Origin: Benincasa hispida
Lineage: Eukaryota; Streptophyta; Magnoliopsida; Cucurbitales; Cucurbitaceae
Direction of reading: 5' to 3'
Length of the DNA stretch: 64,000 nucleotides
Assembly (NCBI RefSeq): GCF_009727055.1
Contig: NC_052350.1
Coordinates: forward strand, 17,778,645 to 17,842,644
Shown here: positions 22,497-33,880 of the stretch, one piece after another
Numbering within the stretch: the stretch's first letter is position 1
How the letters are laid out: each line of letters begins with the position of its first letter
Notes under the pieces: generated by a model
Seen by the model: the letters and a program-made list of their open reading frames with translations, nothing else
Database searches by the model: none
What the model was told of the DNA's origin: nothing
Program-made: the position numbers and the translations under genes

Positions 22497-22534
22497 CTGT
22501 CTCTTATACACATCTAGATGTGTATAAGAGACAG
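22497..22534. other. Nextera (Tn5 mosaic-end) junction adapter, artefact
   Basis: CTGTCTCTTATACACATCT (22497-22515) is followed directly by its reverse complement AGATGTGTATAAGAGACAG (22516-22534). These are two 19-bp Tn5 mosaic ends head to head, the junction adapter of Nextera mate-pair libraries. It replaces about 45 bp present in the 3' LTR (29345-29393 region). On the minus strand it translates to PVSYTHLDVYKRQ, a known signature of this contamination. Treat the local joint as unproven; do not annotate a gene across it. Confidence 0.98.
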
Positions 22535-23102
22535 GGTATGTGGTCATCCCGACATTTTGCATACACATCGCATACGTCCTAGATTTAGGCACAAGTGTGT
22601 GTAGCATGATCGCATAGCTTGCGTTGGCTGAGGTTGCCCTTGCGGTCACTCTTAAGGGTTGCGATGAAGACATCCCTACATTTTATCTATTTTCCATCCA
22701 TTTACTTCATGTCAACAGTTGTCGTGTCTCTACCTCTCATTCATATTCTCGTTGCTTTGTCTATTAATTAGAAGTAAGAGTAGTTTGTAGCTTAAAACCC
22801 TCCCATCATTCTTTTATTCAACCGCCGCATACACATCACCGTATACATCTAGCTACAAGTCCCTGCGTTCGACCTCAGATCACCTGAGAAACTTACGTTC
22901 ACGTTATACTTGGCATGAGCACAAGAAAACTTGTGATACGAACGCGTGGTCATCGCATACATTTGTTATCGCATAGTTTCATTCCAATGCATTACCACCG
23001 ACGCATGAAAATCAACGCATACCTTAAGACATGCATCACATATTGCATTCCACTAAATTTAGTCATCAAGTCTTTGACGGCTAATTTTCATCACCAAGTT
23101 TT

Positions 23103-23119
23103 TGGCGCCGTTGCTGGGG
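23103..23119 (+). other. Primer binding site, tRNA-Asp type, G2
   Basis: TGGCGCCGTTGCTGGGG, one mismatch to the complement of the plant tRNA-Asp 3' end (TGGCGCCGTTGCCGGGG), seven bases after the LTR end. Supports a Ty3/gypsy origin for family G. Confidence 0.88.
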
Positions 23120-24614
23120 ACTTCGCAACTAATTGTTTGTTAAGTTTTGTGTCTCTGCAGGTGACCTTTTTATCTTGGGAATATTGCAGCTTGTGCGACC
23201 AAGTTGCAAAAAATATTGAAGTGTAGGCGATGTGCCGAAAGCCAGTATTGACCCCAAGATAGAAGGACAATCAGTCGCATGAGCTGAAGGAAATTCTAAG
23301 CATATGACGGCCGCATGTGCTAAAAAATTTTCGGAAGTTCCAATGGTCAAGGCATCTTGACCTAAGCAGTTGAGAGAAATCTCCTACATGGGAGACTCCT
23401 TGCGGTGACAACACTCCAATTTCTCAAGGGACGTCTTCTACTGTATCTTTACCTTGCTTTCTTAGTTTAGTTTATTTTTATTTTATTCTTATTTTAGATA
23501 TGCGGCTGCTTCCTTAGTAGTGGTGCATTTTCTCCTTACAGGTGCGAAAAATAATTCTCCTCGGTGCATAATACAATGGAAGCATTCCTTTCAACCTTCA
23601 ACGCATGAATTCGATCGTGTGGTTTCCAATGCATGATCGCTTGCGTTATTCCACCTAAGGTCTTTTCTTGTTATCCTTTATGCATTATCCTTTTGAAATT
23701 ATCGTTGTCTGTTTGCGTTCCTTTGCGATGCATCTATGATGGTACGTATAATTCACCGCATCCGCTAACTAAGCATCACAAGGCGCTCCCTACTTTTAAT
23801 AGCTTCTTCAATTTTTGAAAGTCTTAAGTTTTTTTTTTTTGTGCAAACCTTCGCTCAAACATTGGTTACCACAGTCCTGTTAAGTTTGTTTTTAGCTTTG
23901 CGGTGAGAACGTTGCCAACCTCTAAGTTTGGAGGTGGCAGCGGTCTCAAAGAATAACGTTCATTACATTGCGATCATTTCTAGCAAAAAAAAAAAAAAAG
24001 AAAAAAGAGAGAGAGAGAGAATTTTGAGAATAACAACTCCAATGTCAATGCAATGGGGAAACCCATGTTAATAAGAGTTAAGTTATGAAAGGCACTTACC
24101 CGTAGTTGGATGTCCGCATGACACACATGGGGGCAAGCCAAAACGAAAGTAAGTCGTCAAGATCAATGCATAAGCGCAACTCCTCTGTCTGGCATAAGCG
24201 AAATCAAGCAAGACAAGAGTTGAGTTGAATATGGAACGCAACCGAAGTTGGATGCCCGCATGACACACGTGAGGGTAAGCCAAAACGAATAGCGTAACTA
24301 GGTTCAACGCTGCATTCGAATAAGTCATTGTAAATTTTTGAAGTGTTCTGAACGAACACATTCTCAAAAGCTAAACACAAAGTTTCGGTGAATGAATAAA
24401 AAGTTTTTGAGCAAAACTTGCCGGATCTAAACTTAGAAAAGATCTCTTTGAAGAAGTAGCCAAAGTGGAGGAGAACATTGCGACGATGGTTAGAGGTATG
24501 AGTAAATTTTATTCTGAGAAGCTGGTCATCGCAATGGAAAGTAAGAAGGTGAGTTAAGAATTTCTCGAGTATAACGCATGCTTGAGGATAAGTATGATTC
24601 TAGGTTTGGGGGTG
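23120..24614 (+). repeat. Non-coding interior of G2
   Basis: About 1.5 kb. Contains an A-rich/GA run (23986-24020), two direct-repeat blocks with GCATGACACAC…AAGCCAAAACGAA (about 24115-24145 and 24255-24288), and ends with a purine tract. Similar to 937-2132 and, reversed, to 56860-57240. No gag, protease, RT or integrase motif in any frame I read. Confidence 0.75.
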
Positions 24615-26458
24615 TGATGACATGCAGAAATGCACGTTATCTTAGGCCTTTATTTAGAATTATGATGGCTGTTAAGCATAATATGCAGCAATTATGTTAG
24701 AAATTCATGAGAAAATGAGTTTGCATTGTTCAGCATTAAGAATCTCGGCTAACCCACTATTATGCGTTATTATGCGTTCAATTGTCTAGACGCAGATGCG
24801 AAAGCTGGGCTATCGCATAGACGACCGCATGGGGAGAAATTCTCCATCGTAAACACGAACGCATACATTCAACGCATGGGTGTTGCGGTAATCAACCGCA
24901 TGCATCCATCGCATAGGAGTTGCGATCATTAAGCGATTGCGGTTATCGTGTAGAAGTTACGGTAACCAGGCGATTGCGGTTATTTCAAGATTGCGGCTAC
25001 ATGTTGATAACCATAATAGCAGGATCACCGCAAGGTTGGTGGAATGGAAGCATCAACGCATATCTCGGGAAAATCAAGAGATTGACATTTCACCTACCAC
25101 GCCGTTAGCAGTCGAGATTCAGAAAAGGACCAACTGTCACACCCCGCACCAGATTACCCTTCTAACCTGGACATAATAGTGACTGCAGCAATTACCAACC
25201 CTTTTGCTGGCACTTACTGCCTATTTTACTTGTTAACTAATACTTAAACCCTAAATACATACATATTAACTTAAAACTTAATACATTACACTACAGGGTT
25301 CCACAACATCAATTATACATGGATATTACCACCTAGTGAGCCCCATCAAGAATACTAGTCACTAGACAGACATATGTGTACTAGCTAATACAGGTTTTCA
25401 ATTACGCTTCCCTCAATCTGTTTCTTTGAGAGGCAGAGCAGCAGCAGAAAAGTCTTATGGGAACTGATCGCTACCTGGAAAAGAAAACATTTGAAAACGT
25501 GAGCTAGAAGCCCAGTAAGTAACTTAATAAAACGTAAATCTCATTCTTAAATTGAAAGCTTGAAAACATAATGCTGGAACTTAAAGTATACCAAGCAGAC
25601 GTGTACTTAAAACCTTTTAAACCAATGTATCTGAAACCTGAATCTTAGTTGAGAATGAATTCACTGCTCTAATTCCCAATGTCAAACCATGGCCAGATGA
25701 GACCTCTACTTCAACCTGTTCACACTAAACTATGGCTAGAAGAGATCCCTACGTTGATCTCTTTAAATATACCGATGGCATCTCAAGCAACATCCCTAAG
25801 ACATAAACGTTGATAACAACTTTTATACATCAATAATCATCATTACATCTTGGTTGAGAACGAGCATACACCGCTCTAGCTTCCACCGTCTATTACTGGC
25901 CAAAATACCTATACCTTGGCCTCTCATTCAGACCTGCCTACATACACACGGAGTTTGTTACGTACTGTCAACACCTTAGGTACATCTATTCAGAAACCTT
26001 CTCTACTAGTATCCCTACTCATTATGTTTAGAAATACCAACGCATGTACTTTGACAACTTTAGGTATTTAAAACATAGTACGTCAAGCTTCATTCAATCT
26101 TAGCTTTAACCCTAACACATGCTTTATATTTTGTGAAATAAGTTGGATTAAAACATATTACACTAGCGTGTAAAACCACTAGCATGCGTTAGACATGAAA
26201 AACATACTTGGAAAACTCATACATTAGTAAACATCAAGCATTGATAAACATTCACAAGCATTAGAAATTTCAAACTATCCTTCTAGCCTTGAAGAATATA
26301 TGACTGCCTTTATCCTTAGTTGATAGTGAACTAACAGCTCTAACCCTCAATGTCAACCTTAGTCAGGGAGTACTCTTTTTCCCAAACCCTTGACGTCGTA
26401 TTACCTACGTGCACGTGGTTATAACTGAGTACCATCGTACCTTATGTACCTGACTAGG

Positions 26459-26893
26459 ATACCTTCTCATTGTCCTTCAGTATCCTCAAGTACTTGACTA
26501 GGATACCTTCTCACCGTTCTTCAGTATCCTCAGGTACTTGACTAGGATACCTTCTCATTGTCCTTTAGTATCCTTAGGTACTTCTGCTCAGATACCTTCT
26601 CAAACATCCTTCACTATCGAGTTGTTATGATACCTTCTCATATGTCCTTCAGTATCAGTTTGGCCGGATACCTTCTCAAAAGTCCTTCGGTATCAAATTG
26701 GCCAGGTACCTTCTCAAGTTTCCTTCGATACCTAATTGGTGAGATACCTTCTCAAAGTCCTTCGGTATCAAATTGGCCGGATACCTTCTCAAAAGTCCTT
26801 CGGTATCAAATTGGCCAGGTACCTTCTCAAGTGTCCTTTGGTACCAAATTGGTTAGATACCTTTTCAACGTCCTTCGGTATCAAATGTGTATT
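26459..26893 (+). repeat. 38-44-bp minisatellite, 11 units
   Basis: Eleven copies of (G)ATACCTTCTCA…TCCTT(C)GGTATCA at about 26459, 26503, 26547, 26592, 26630, 26668, 26706, 26744, 26781, 26819 and 26857. The first three intervals are 44-45 bp, the rest 37-39 bp, so two unit types are present. The minus-strand relative (12070-12230) has only about three. Confidence 0.9.
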
Positions 26894-27504
26894 TTGTAAC
26901 AACAAATTAAGTTCCATAGCCTAGTATTACACAAGAGCTATTCCATTGTCACTCATTTACACAGGAATTCGTTCTCCCGTAACCTTCCTTTAGAAAGCAT
27001 ATATCAAATCAGAACATAGCTTTTGTAATGGTTACACAACATACCATGGCCTGTGCTACACACATACAATCCGGGAGATATGCATTAAATTATTCTTCAA
27101 CAATTTGTTGCTTGAAGAAGTGTAAATACATTGTTAATGTCACTGTGCTTTACTTGATCATATATGCGTGAATATTTAAAAACTTAAAGTTTACTTAGTC
27201 ACTCACAGTTCGTTGGCCTCTTAATGTGTTATACGCCTCTCCTAGCTCTTCTTTTCCTGAAAGAACATAATCCCTAGTTAAACTACTTAGAATTCTTAGC
27301 AAAATACCTCAAATAGTTCATTTACTAATGGATTTTTTATGAACAAAAACAATATTTTTAGTGAGAAAATCATCATGAGCGAGATCACCCACATGAGCGA
27401 GACCACCTTTATGAGCGAGATTTACAATTCCCAGCGAGATTTGGCACTTTCATGTGAGATTCAGTGCAAACCAGAGAGATTTCCATCCCTAGCGAGATCC
27501 ACCT

Positions 27505-27590
27505 TTCGCTCTCGCTCGCTCTTGCTCTCGCTCTCGCTCTCGATCTCGCTTCCTCTTGCTCTCTCTCGCTCTCGCTCATTCTCGCTCTTG
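27505..27590 (+). repeat. CTCGCT-type microsatellite
   Basis: Degenerate CTCGCT/CTTGCT repeats inside the solo LTR. Upstream (27378-27500) the complementary word GAGCGAGA/GCGAGAT occurs several times at wider spacing, so the two could pair. The translated Ser/Arg/Leu-rich frame is a product of the repeat. Confidence 0.85.
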
Positions 27591-29952
27591 AGTTTCCTGC
27601 TTAATCTTCCTAGGCAGCTGTCTGCTTATACCCAGATCCTCTGTTACAACTTCAAAAATTCATAACTCAAAATCCAACCCTCTTTTGAAGAAACTTCCTT
27701 CTACAAACATGTTTAGAGAGTTAACAACATTACTTTAAAATTTCAGCTCAAAATGCCTCATCATTTAATCTGGAGATTCAAAACTTCATCATTGGCCCCA
27801 ATTCAAGCAGCTGCCTGCTTGTTCAACAATTTTCAGTTCAACCTTCAAAATTATATAACTCAATTTCCAGGTCTTATCTTAAAAAGTTTCATTCTACAAA
27901 TTGTTTATAACTGAGTTAACAATATTACCTCAAATATTTAGCTCAAAACGCTTCATAATTCTGCTTGGAGCTTCAATTCTTCACTGATGGCCTAGATTCA
28001 CCCAAGAAACGAACCCTTCGTCTTTATTTTGCCCCTCCGGCGTTATTCCAGTGAGTTTTCCTTCCAGCAGCCCAGCCACAGAAAATAGACACACAGAGCT
28101 TTCGAATGCCACTGAAATTACACAAATAGCCAAAGTAATCTGTCCAAACCGACCCAATGAATTCAACCTTCTTGCTTATATCACTGCCCAAAATCCAGCA
28201 TGAACCTTCCTTGTGCCACTTGGCCCACTATTGGTGATGAAAGGCTAGGATTTAGCAAATTTTCTTTTGCAACTTCACTCATAATATTACTTCAGCATCA
28301 CTCTTCATTAGATGGCATGGTCTCACTCATATGCTTATTATGCATTCCATATTCTATCCTTCCTGAGACATGGTATTATTTAGCTCATTAGAAGACATCA
28401 CATTACTTAAAGTAATTAGGGTTTGGGTTTTACACCAACGCACCGTGAATGTCAAACTCAGAGCAGGTCTATTAATGTTGTCGGTGATCATGCTCTATAA
28501 ATAAAAGTCGTTGAGTAGAATTTCAATTCATCTAGGGTTTTCGCCCAAGGTTTGGCCTTCGGGCGGATCCTTGTGATCCAGACGAACGCGTTAGAAGAAA
28601 GCTTGAGAGTTCTTCATCTCCTTCATCTATTTCGAATGATGACCAGAGCCTTCGTCGGAGTTAGGTCTCGAGAGAGTTAGCTCTACTGCCCTTCCATGGC
28701 ACCACCGACATCTTTGGCACAAATCCGCTAGAAGCAAGACATTGCTTCCAGTTGGTCCTTTCATTTTCTCTTCTCTTCTTATATTGTATTGTATTACATT
28801 TTGGATTAAGAAATTAATACATTGTGTGTTCAATGCATTCTATGTTTCCTTTAATTCCATCTCCATCTTTCTTTGCTTAGCATCCTTAACTTTCATTGCA
28901 ACACTTAGTGAGATTGCTAGAGTATCGCATAATTAATCATGCGGCATAGGAATATGAAGCATGTAGCAAACCACTGGGAAGTGTGCGTTGTGTGAGTGTT
29001 GTGAGAAAACCTTATTTGCTTAGTGTGAAGCTGTAGCAACGCCTGTCTATAGGCGAACGCAATACTTGTCTATGAGTAAAGTCAGCAACAATTAACTGCC
29101 CGGGAGGGTAAGTCGTTGGTCACATTAAGCAATGTAAGAAAGTATTCACTAGAGATAGGAATAATCTTACGTCAGCCAAGTTTATGCGGTTACCTTGTCT
29201 TATGAGCGCATCATTCATCATTTAGGCATACTTGAGATAGTAGTTCAAAAACCAAATCTAAGACTTGAGAGAGCGGATTGGAACGCATAAGCAAGAATGG
29301 GGAACTTAGAGATGAGCTTCGTTTGCTATTACACAGCGTAGGCACCCTACGGAGAGGATATTACATGAGTCCAAGAAGTAGGATATGGTGGCGGTATGCG
29401 GTCATCCAAAAATTTCGCATACACATCGCATATGTCCTAGATTTAGGCACAAGTGTGTGTAGCATGATCACATAACTTACATTGGCTGAGGTTGCCTTTG
29501 CGATCAATCTTAAGGGTTGCGATGAGGACATGCCCACATTTTATCTATTTTCCATCCATTTACTTCACGTCAATAGTTGTCGTGTCTCTATCTCTCATTC
29601 ATCTTCTCATTGCTTTGTCTGTTAGTTAGGAGTAGGAATAGTTTGTAGCTTAAAACCCTCCCATCATTCTTTTATTCAACCGCCACATACACATCACCAC
29701 ATACATCTAGCTACAAGTCCCTGAGTTCGACCTCAAATCACTCGAGAAACTTGCGTTCGCGTTATACTTGGCGTGTGCGCAAGAAAACTTGTGACAGGAA
29801 CGTATGGTCATCGCATACATTCGTTAACGCATAGTTTCATTACAACGCATGACCACCGATGCATGAAAATCAATGCATACCTTAAGACATGCATCACATA
29901 TTGCGTGCCACTAATTTTAGTCATCAAGTATTTGATGGCTAATTTTCGTCAC

Positions 29953-30459
29953 CATATTACTGACTCCACAATGAAAGTTGAGTATGTAATTGCAAGTGAA
30001 GCAGCAAAAGAAGCAGTATGGTTTAGAAAGTTCCTGACAGATCTGGAAGTAGTTCCTAATATGCACTTGTCTGTCACTCTCTATTGTGATAATAGTGGAA
30101 TAATTGCAAATTCAAAGGAACCACGAAGCCATAAAAGAGGAAAACATATTGAACGGAAGTACCATCTCATCAAGGAGATTGTGATGAGATGGTACTTTGA
30201 TGAGACGTAATTGTCATCCAGATTGCTTCACAAAACAACTTAGCTGATTCATTTACAAAGGCCCTCTCGGCTAAAGTGTTCGAAGGTCACCTAGTACTAG
30301 GTCTACAAGTTTTGTATCACTAGGGCAAGTGGGAGAATTTATGGGTATTGTAATGCACTAGTTTATTGTATTTGTACATTTTATTCTCTCCATGTAAACT
30401 CAACATTGTATATATTTGTATATATGGATCCACTGGAGTTTTAGTCCAAGTGGGAGTAT
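29953..30459 (+). pseudogene. RNase H C-terminal part and tail, element A
   Basis: Resumes copia RNase H after G2: TDSTMKVEYVIASEAAKEAVWFRKF (catalytic Glu), VTLYCDNSGIIANSKEPRSHKRGKHIERKYH (catalytic Asp), with a stop near 30208. The tail still recalls NLADSFTKALSAKVFEGHL in shifted frames. AAGTGGGAG purine tracts occur twice, near 30325 and 30449; the second directly precedes the 3' LTR. Confidence 0.88.
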
Positions 30460-32327
30460 TATTGGGTTTTATGTCCTAATACTCGCGGTTTGTAAAATGA
30501 TAAACATTTTCTATAATCAATAAACTTATTATTGATTTTATGAATTGTATGAAAGTCTAAATCCAATAAACTAAGACCCATGACCATTACATGAGTACTT
30601 GAACTTTATGTGGAGACATAAGAGTAGATCAGGTTCAAGTACATAGTCAAAATGATCTATAGTACATGAATAAGGTTGGGTACCTTATTCTGGTAACACT
30701 ATTGGATGCGGCCTACTCTGTAGTTGTTACAAAAAGTTGTAAAGTGCAACATACGAAGTGATCCTAATTCGTACATGTTATGATATGAGGAGTGAGGGCG
30801 TCCTATGCAATGAGTTTGCATAAGATCGGACCAAGAAATAAGTTACTCTTACTTTATAACGCTGTTTATTGTAAAAGATTGATTATTTCACCTAGATAAC
30901 CTTGATAACTTGATTTTAATCCTAAGCTAACTATGAATTTCTTTTTATTCGTGATTATCCTTAGATTTGCATAGGTGAAGGTTGGCTCAACAGCGCTGGC
31001 TCAATAAGCCTCCCATTTCAGGGGTAAGATTTAATAGATAGCTGGGGACATAGGATGCAAGACGGAGTTCACGCCTACCCGATTTAGAGATAGGAGAAAG
31101 ATTGTTCTCTCAAGTATTGAATCCAGGTCTTGAACAAAGGGTCCCACCCTCTCACTGGGCTGAGAGAGTTTGGTTTAGTGATTAGATCACAAACCAGTTA
31201 TTCATTAGAGAATTAGTAAGAACTTGAGCAATAAGACGTAATCTCGGGGGTAAAATAGATATTTGACCCAATCGTTATTACTAACAACCTGTGAAGGGCC
31301 GACTTGCTGATTATGGTTAAATCATGTGGACATAATATATCTATAATGAGGAGAGTGCAACTATGGGCTTTAGTGGAGTAACCCATTAGTTAACGAATGA
31401 GGATTAATCTGGTCTAATGAGTTTAGCCAATTAATCTTAGATCATTGGAGCCCATGATCAGGTCCGCGAGGTCCCCCTACTAGCTCGTAATTGGAGTAGC
31501 TCTAGAATAACGTTATAAGTTAATTTGAAACGTTCAAATTAGAATTAAGGGAATTAGTAATTATATGAGATATAATTACGTATTTAATTTAAGAATTAAA
31601 CGAAATAGGAGAATTTATATTTAAATATGATTTAAATATATAAAGATGGATATGTGTAAAAATTAATTTAATATTTGATATTAAATTCATTAAATTTTAT
31701 TTAAAAATTAATTTATGAAATTAAATTTATAAAATTAAATTTCTCAGTTTAAAAATCAAAATGGATTTTAAAAAATCAAGTTTTGATTTTGAGATAAAAT
31801 TGGAAAATTGGAAAAACAATATACAAAATAGAAAAACAAGTTTTTCCATTATCCATTTTCTACTTGCTCACACAAAATCCATCACCATTGCTTGTGTTAC
31901 TCCAAGCATGAGCTGCAACTCATGCAACTCTCTTCGTTGCATGATGGTCTGCAATATATTGAAGAGTTTGGAGTAAATTTCAGGCATGCAATCAAGAGAG
32001 AATTTTAGAGAAAATTCGTGCTGAAGAGAGTGTTCTTCAACAAGATTGTTGCTGTGAGCAATTCTTCATTATCCCTTGATTCAAGCTTGTTTTGAGTCCC
32101 ACAACTCAATCTAGAGGACCAAGAGAATAGTGAGGAAGATCTTGAGGTGGTCTGCAACAAGATACGGAGAAGATTGCAGCTGGAGATCATGCTTTGAAGA
32201 GGCTCTACAAACCTATGTCATGAAACTCACTTGTTTTCTGCAAGAGCATGCTTATTTTGTCAAAATTAATGAATTAGAGTGCTTAAATGATCCTTGCTGC
32301 TTTCGCTATTGCTGATACATTCCTACA
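30460..32327 (+). repeat. 3' LTR of element A
   Basis: 1868 bp from TATTGGGTTTTATGTCC (the start TG has become TA) to CATTCCTACA. The end matches the truncated 5' LTR at 13672-13770. Contains AT-rich DNA at 31600-31760. Directly followed at 32328 by the interior of the B 5' LTR, without duplication or LTR start. Confidence 0.85.
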
Positions 32328-33880
32328 ATAGCATGAACACTTAAACTTTATGTAGAGACTAAAAGTAGATCACCTTCGAGTATATAGCAAAATGGTCTAT
32401 AAGGTAGGATATCTTATCCTGAGGACACCATAGATATGGTCAGCTTTGTATTTGATACAAACTATGTGATCTCGAAATTGTTCATGTGGAGATATGCGAG
32501 TGGAGGCATCCTATGCAAAAGATGTTTGCATAAGACTGGATCATGAAATAATCACTTTTCTTTATAACATAGTTGACTATTAAAACTGACTATTTCAACT
32601 CGATGACTTAAGGTAACTCAATCTCAATCCTGAGCTAACTATTAACTCCTATTTATGGGATTATCCTTTAATCTGCAATAGTGAGAGTGATTCAACATCA
32701 CCGCTCAATAAGCCTCCCATTTTAAGGGTAAAACCGTGTAGATAGTTGGGGACATAGTCCTACAAGATAGAATTCACTCCTACCCAATTTTAGGGTTAGC
32801 ATATAGATTGTTTCCTTAAGTACGGACTCTTAGTCTTGAATAAGAAGCGGGCTTTATGACTGAGAGGGACTTGGTTTATTAGTAGGACTATAAACCAATT
32901 GTTCATTAGTGGATCAGTGAAGACATAAAGAGCAAGATGTATTACAGGGGTAAAATGATAATTTTGACACAACTGTTAATATGAACAACTTATGAAGGAT
33001 TGACTTACTGATAATGGTTAAATCAAGTGGACAGAAATATATATATAATGAGGAGAATGCACCTATTGGGCTTTAGTGGAGTGACCCGGTAGTTAACAAA
33101 TGTTGATTAATTCAGTTGAAAAGGTTCGACCGATTAAGTCCCCCTACTAGCTCACAAACGAATTAAACTTTAATAGCGTGATGAGAGAATTTGAAATGTT
33201 CAAATTCGATTTAAAGGAATTATTAATTATATGTGATGTAATTAAATGTTTGACTATCAAATTAAACGAAATTGGAAGATTAGAAGATATTTAAATAACA
33301 AACATGAATGGGGATTCGTGTTAAGATTTGGTGTTTTAATTAATTTAATATTTGATATTAATTTAATTTAATTTTATTTTATTATTTAATTAATTATTTA
33401 GATTTAATTTTATTTAAACACCACATCGTCCACTTAATTGAGAGAGGTTTGGTGTCATCTTCTCTATTTTTCTGAATTGCATGTGATGGTTGAATAAGAT
33501 GAGACATTTTAGTTGAGAAATTTGATCATGCAATCTAAAAAGTAATAGAGAGAAAGAGTTCCCTCAAGATCTTCACACTAAAACCAAAATTCTCTAGACT
33601 TACCCCTTCAAATTGATATTCATTTTGGATCCTATAATCCAATCTAAGAGCCTAGAGGATAGTAGGGAAGATCAAATGATAGTTTACAAGCTATTGGAGA
33701 ATAAAATCGATATGAGGAGTTGCTGATTTGGAGGAATCTTCAAAGGTAAAAACTCAGAACCCCTATTTTCTGTTATTTTGACCTTGCATGCTTAATCTAT
33801 AAAATTAATGGAATTAGAGTGCTTAAGATCCAAATTACTTCCGTATGTTGATTGTCAACACCAATAACTGGTATCGGAGC
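32328..33880 (+). repeat. Truncated 5' LTR and primer site, element B
   Basis: Collinear with the 3' LTR from about 39884 onward (…GAACTTTATGTAGAGAC…). Ends GTCAACACCA, then ATAAC and TGGTATCGGAGC (33869-33880), the tRNA-Met PBS with one change. Confidence 0.85.

Larger units (their letters stand above)
21602..23095 (+). repeat. 5' LTR of G2
   Basis: Aligns with the 3' LTR but has a ~630-bp deletion near 22425 (3' LTR 28645-29275 missing), a 37-bp block present three times (22051-22161), and an adapter palindrome replacing ~45 bp (22497-22534). The first 26 bases can form a hairpin (arms 21604-21613 and 21618-21627). Many CGCAT/ATGCG words. Confidence 0.85.
25130..28439 (+). mobile_element. 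Solo very long LTR (25135-28434), duplication CCAAC
   Basis: CCAAC at 25130-25134 and 28435-28439 is a perfect 5-bp duplication, matching the undisturbed site GACCAACGCG in the 5' LTR (22208-22217). The 3300-bp insert starts TGTCACACCCCGC and ends GGGTTTTACA (TG…CA), with no PBS, pol or second LTR, so it is a solo LTR. Length and start suggest a Tekay/Del-like gypsy family (tentative). It is the youngest of the stacked insertions here. Short frames within it are chance. Confidence 0.88.
21602..29952 (+). mobile_element. Complete family G element in RNase H of element A (G2)
   Basis: 5' LTR 21602-23095, tRNA-Asp PBS 23103-23119, internal 23096-24614, polypurine-like AGGTTTGGGGGTG before the 3' LTR 24615-29952 (which contains a 3.3-kb insertion). 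Flanking copia codons join: …KQSC | TTTTG on the left and TATTA | CTGACTCC on the right. Element B reads TATTG at the same codons, so the 5-bp duplication was probably TATTG with one change in each copy. LTRs start TGATGAC and end …TCACCA. No gag or pol frame exists in the 1.5-kb interior: a LARD-like element needing enzymes from a gypsy partner. Confidence 0.9.
24615..29952 (+). repeat. 3' LTR of G2, split by a nested insertion
   Basis: LTR parts 24615-25134 and 28440-29952, about 2.03 kb in sum. Starts TGATGACATGCAGAAATGCACG, a hairpin with loop GAAA. The middle is occupied by a solo LTR with duplication CCAAC. The last part (28700-29950) is fuller than the 5' LTR. Ends …TTTTCGTCACCA before copia sequence resumes. 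Confidence 0.85.
13672..32327 (+). mobile_element. Copia element A, nested and degraded
   Basis: Order: last ~99 bp of the 5' LTR (13672-13770), PBS (13773-13784), long leader (13785-16500), gag remnant, protease and integrase, reverse transcriptase, RNase H, tail, 3' LTR (30460-32327). Without the two nested insertions (17732-19836 and 21602-29952) and their duplications the copy would be about 8.2 kb. The 5' LTR was cut by rearrangement with gag fragments, so no duplication for A itself can be given. All frames are broken. Confidence 0.85.

Noticed and set aside
22401..22673. A 90-codon minus-strand frame containing PVSYTHLDVYKRQ
   Set aside because: It is translated across the Tn5 adapter palindrome; contamination, not a gene.
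27339..27665. A Ser/Arg/Leu-rich SRSRS frame resembling an SR protein
   Set aside because: Product of the CTCGCT microsatellite inside a solo LTR; no RNA-binding domain.
28200..28391. A possible small secreted or membrane protein
   Set aside because: Part of the solo LTR 25135-28434; no domain and no conservation seen.
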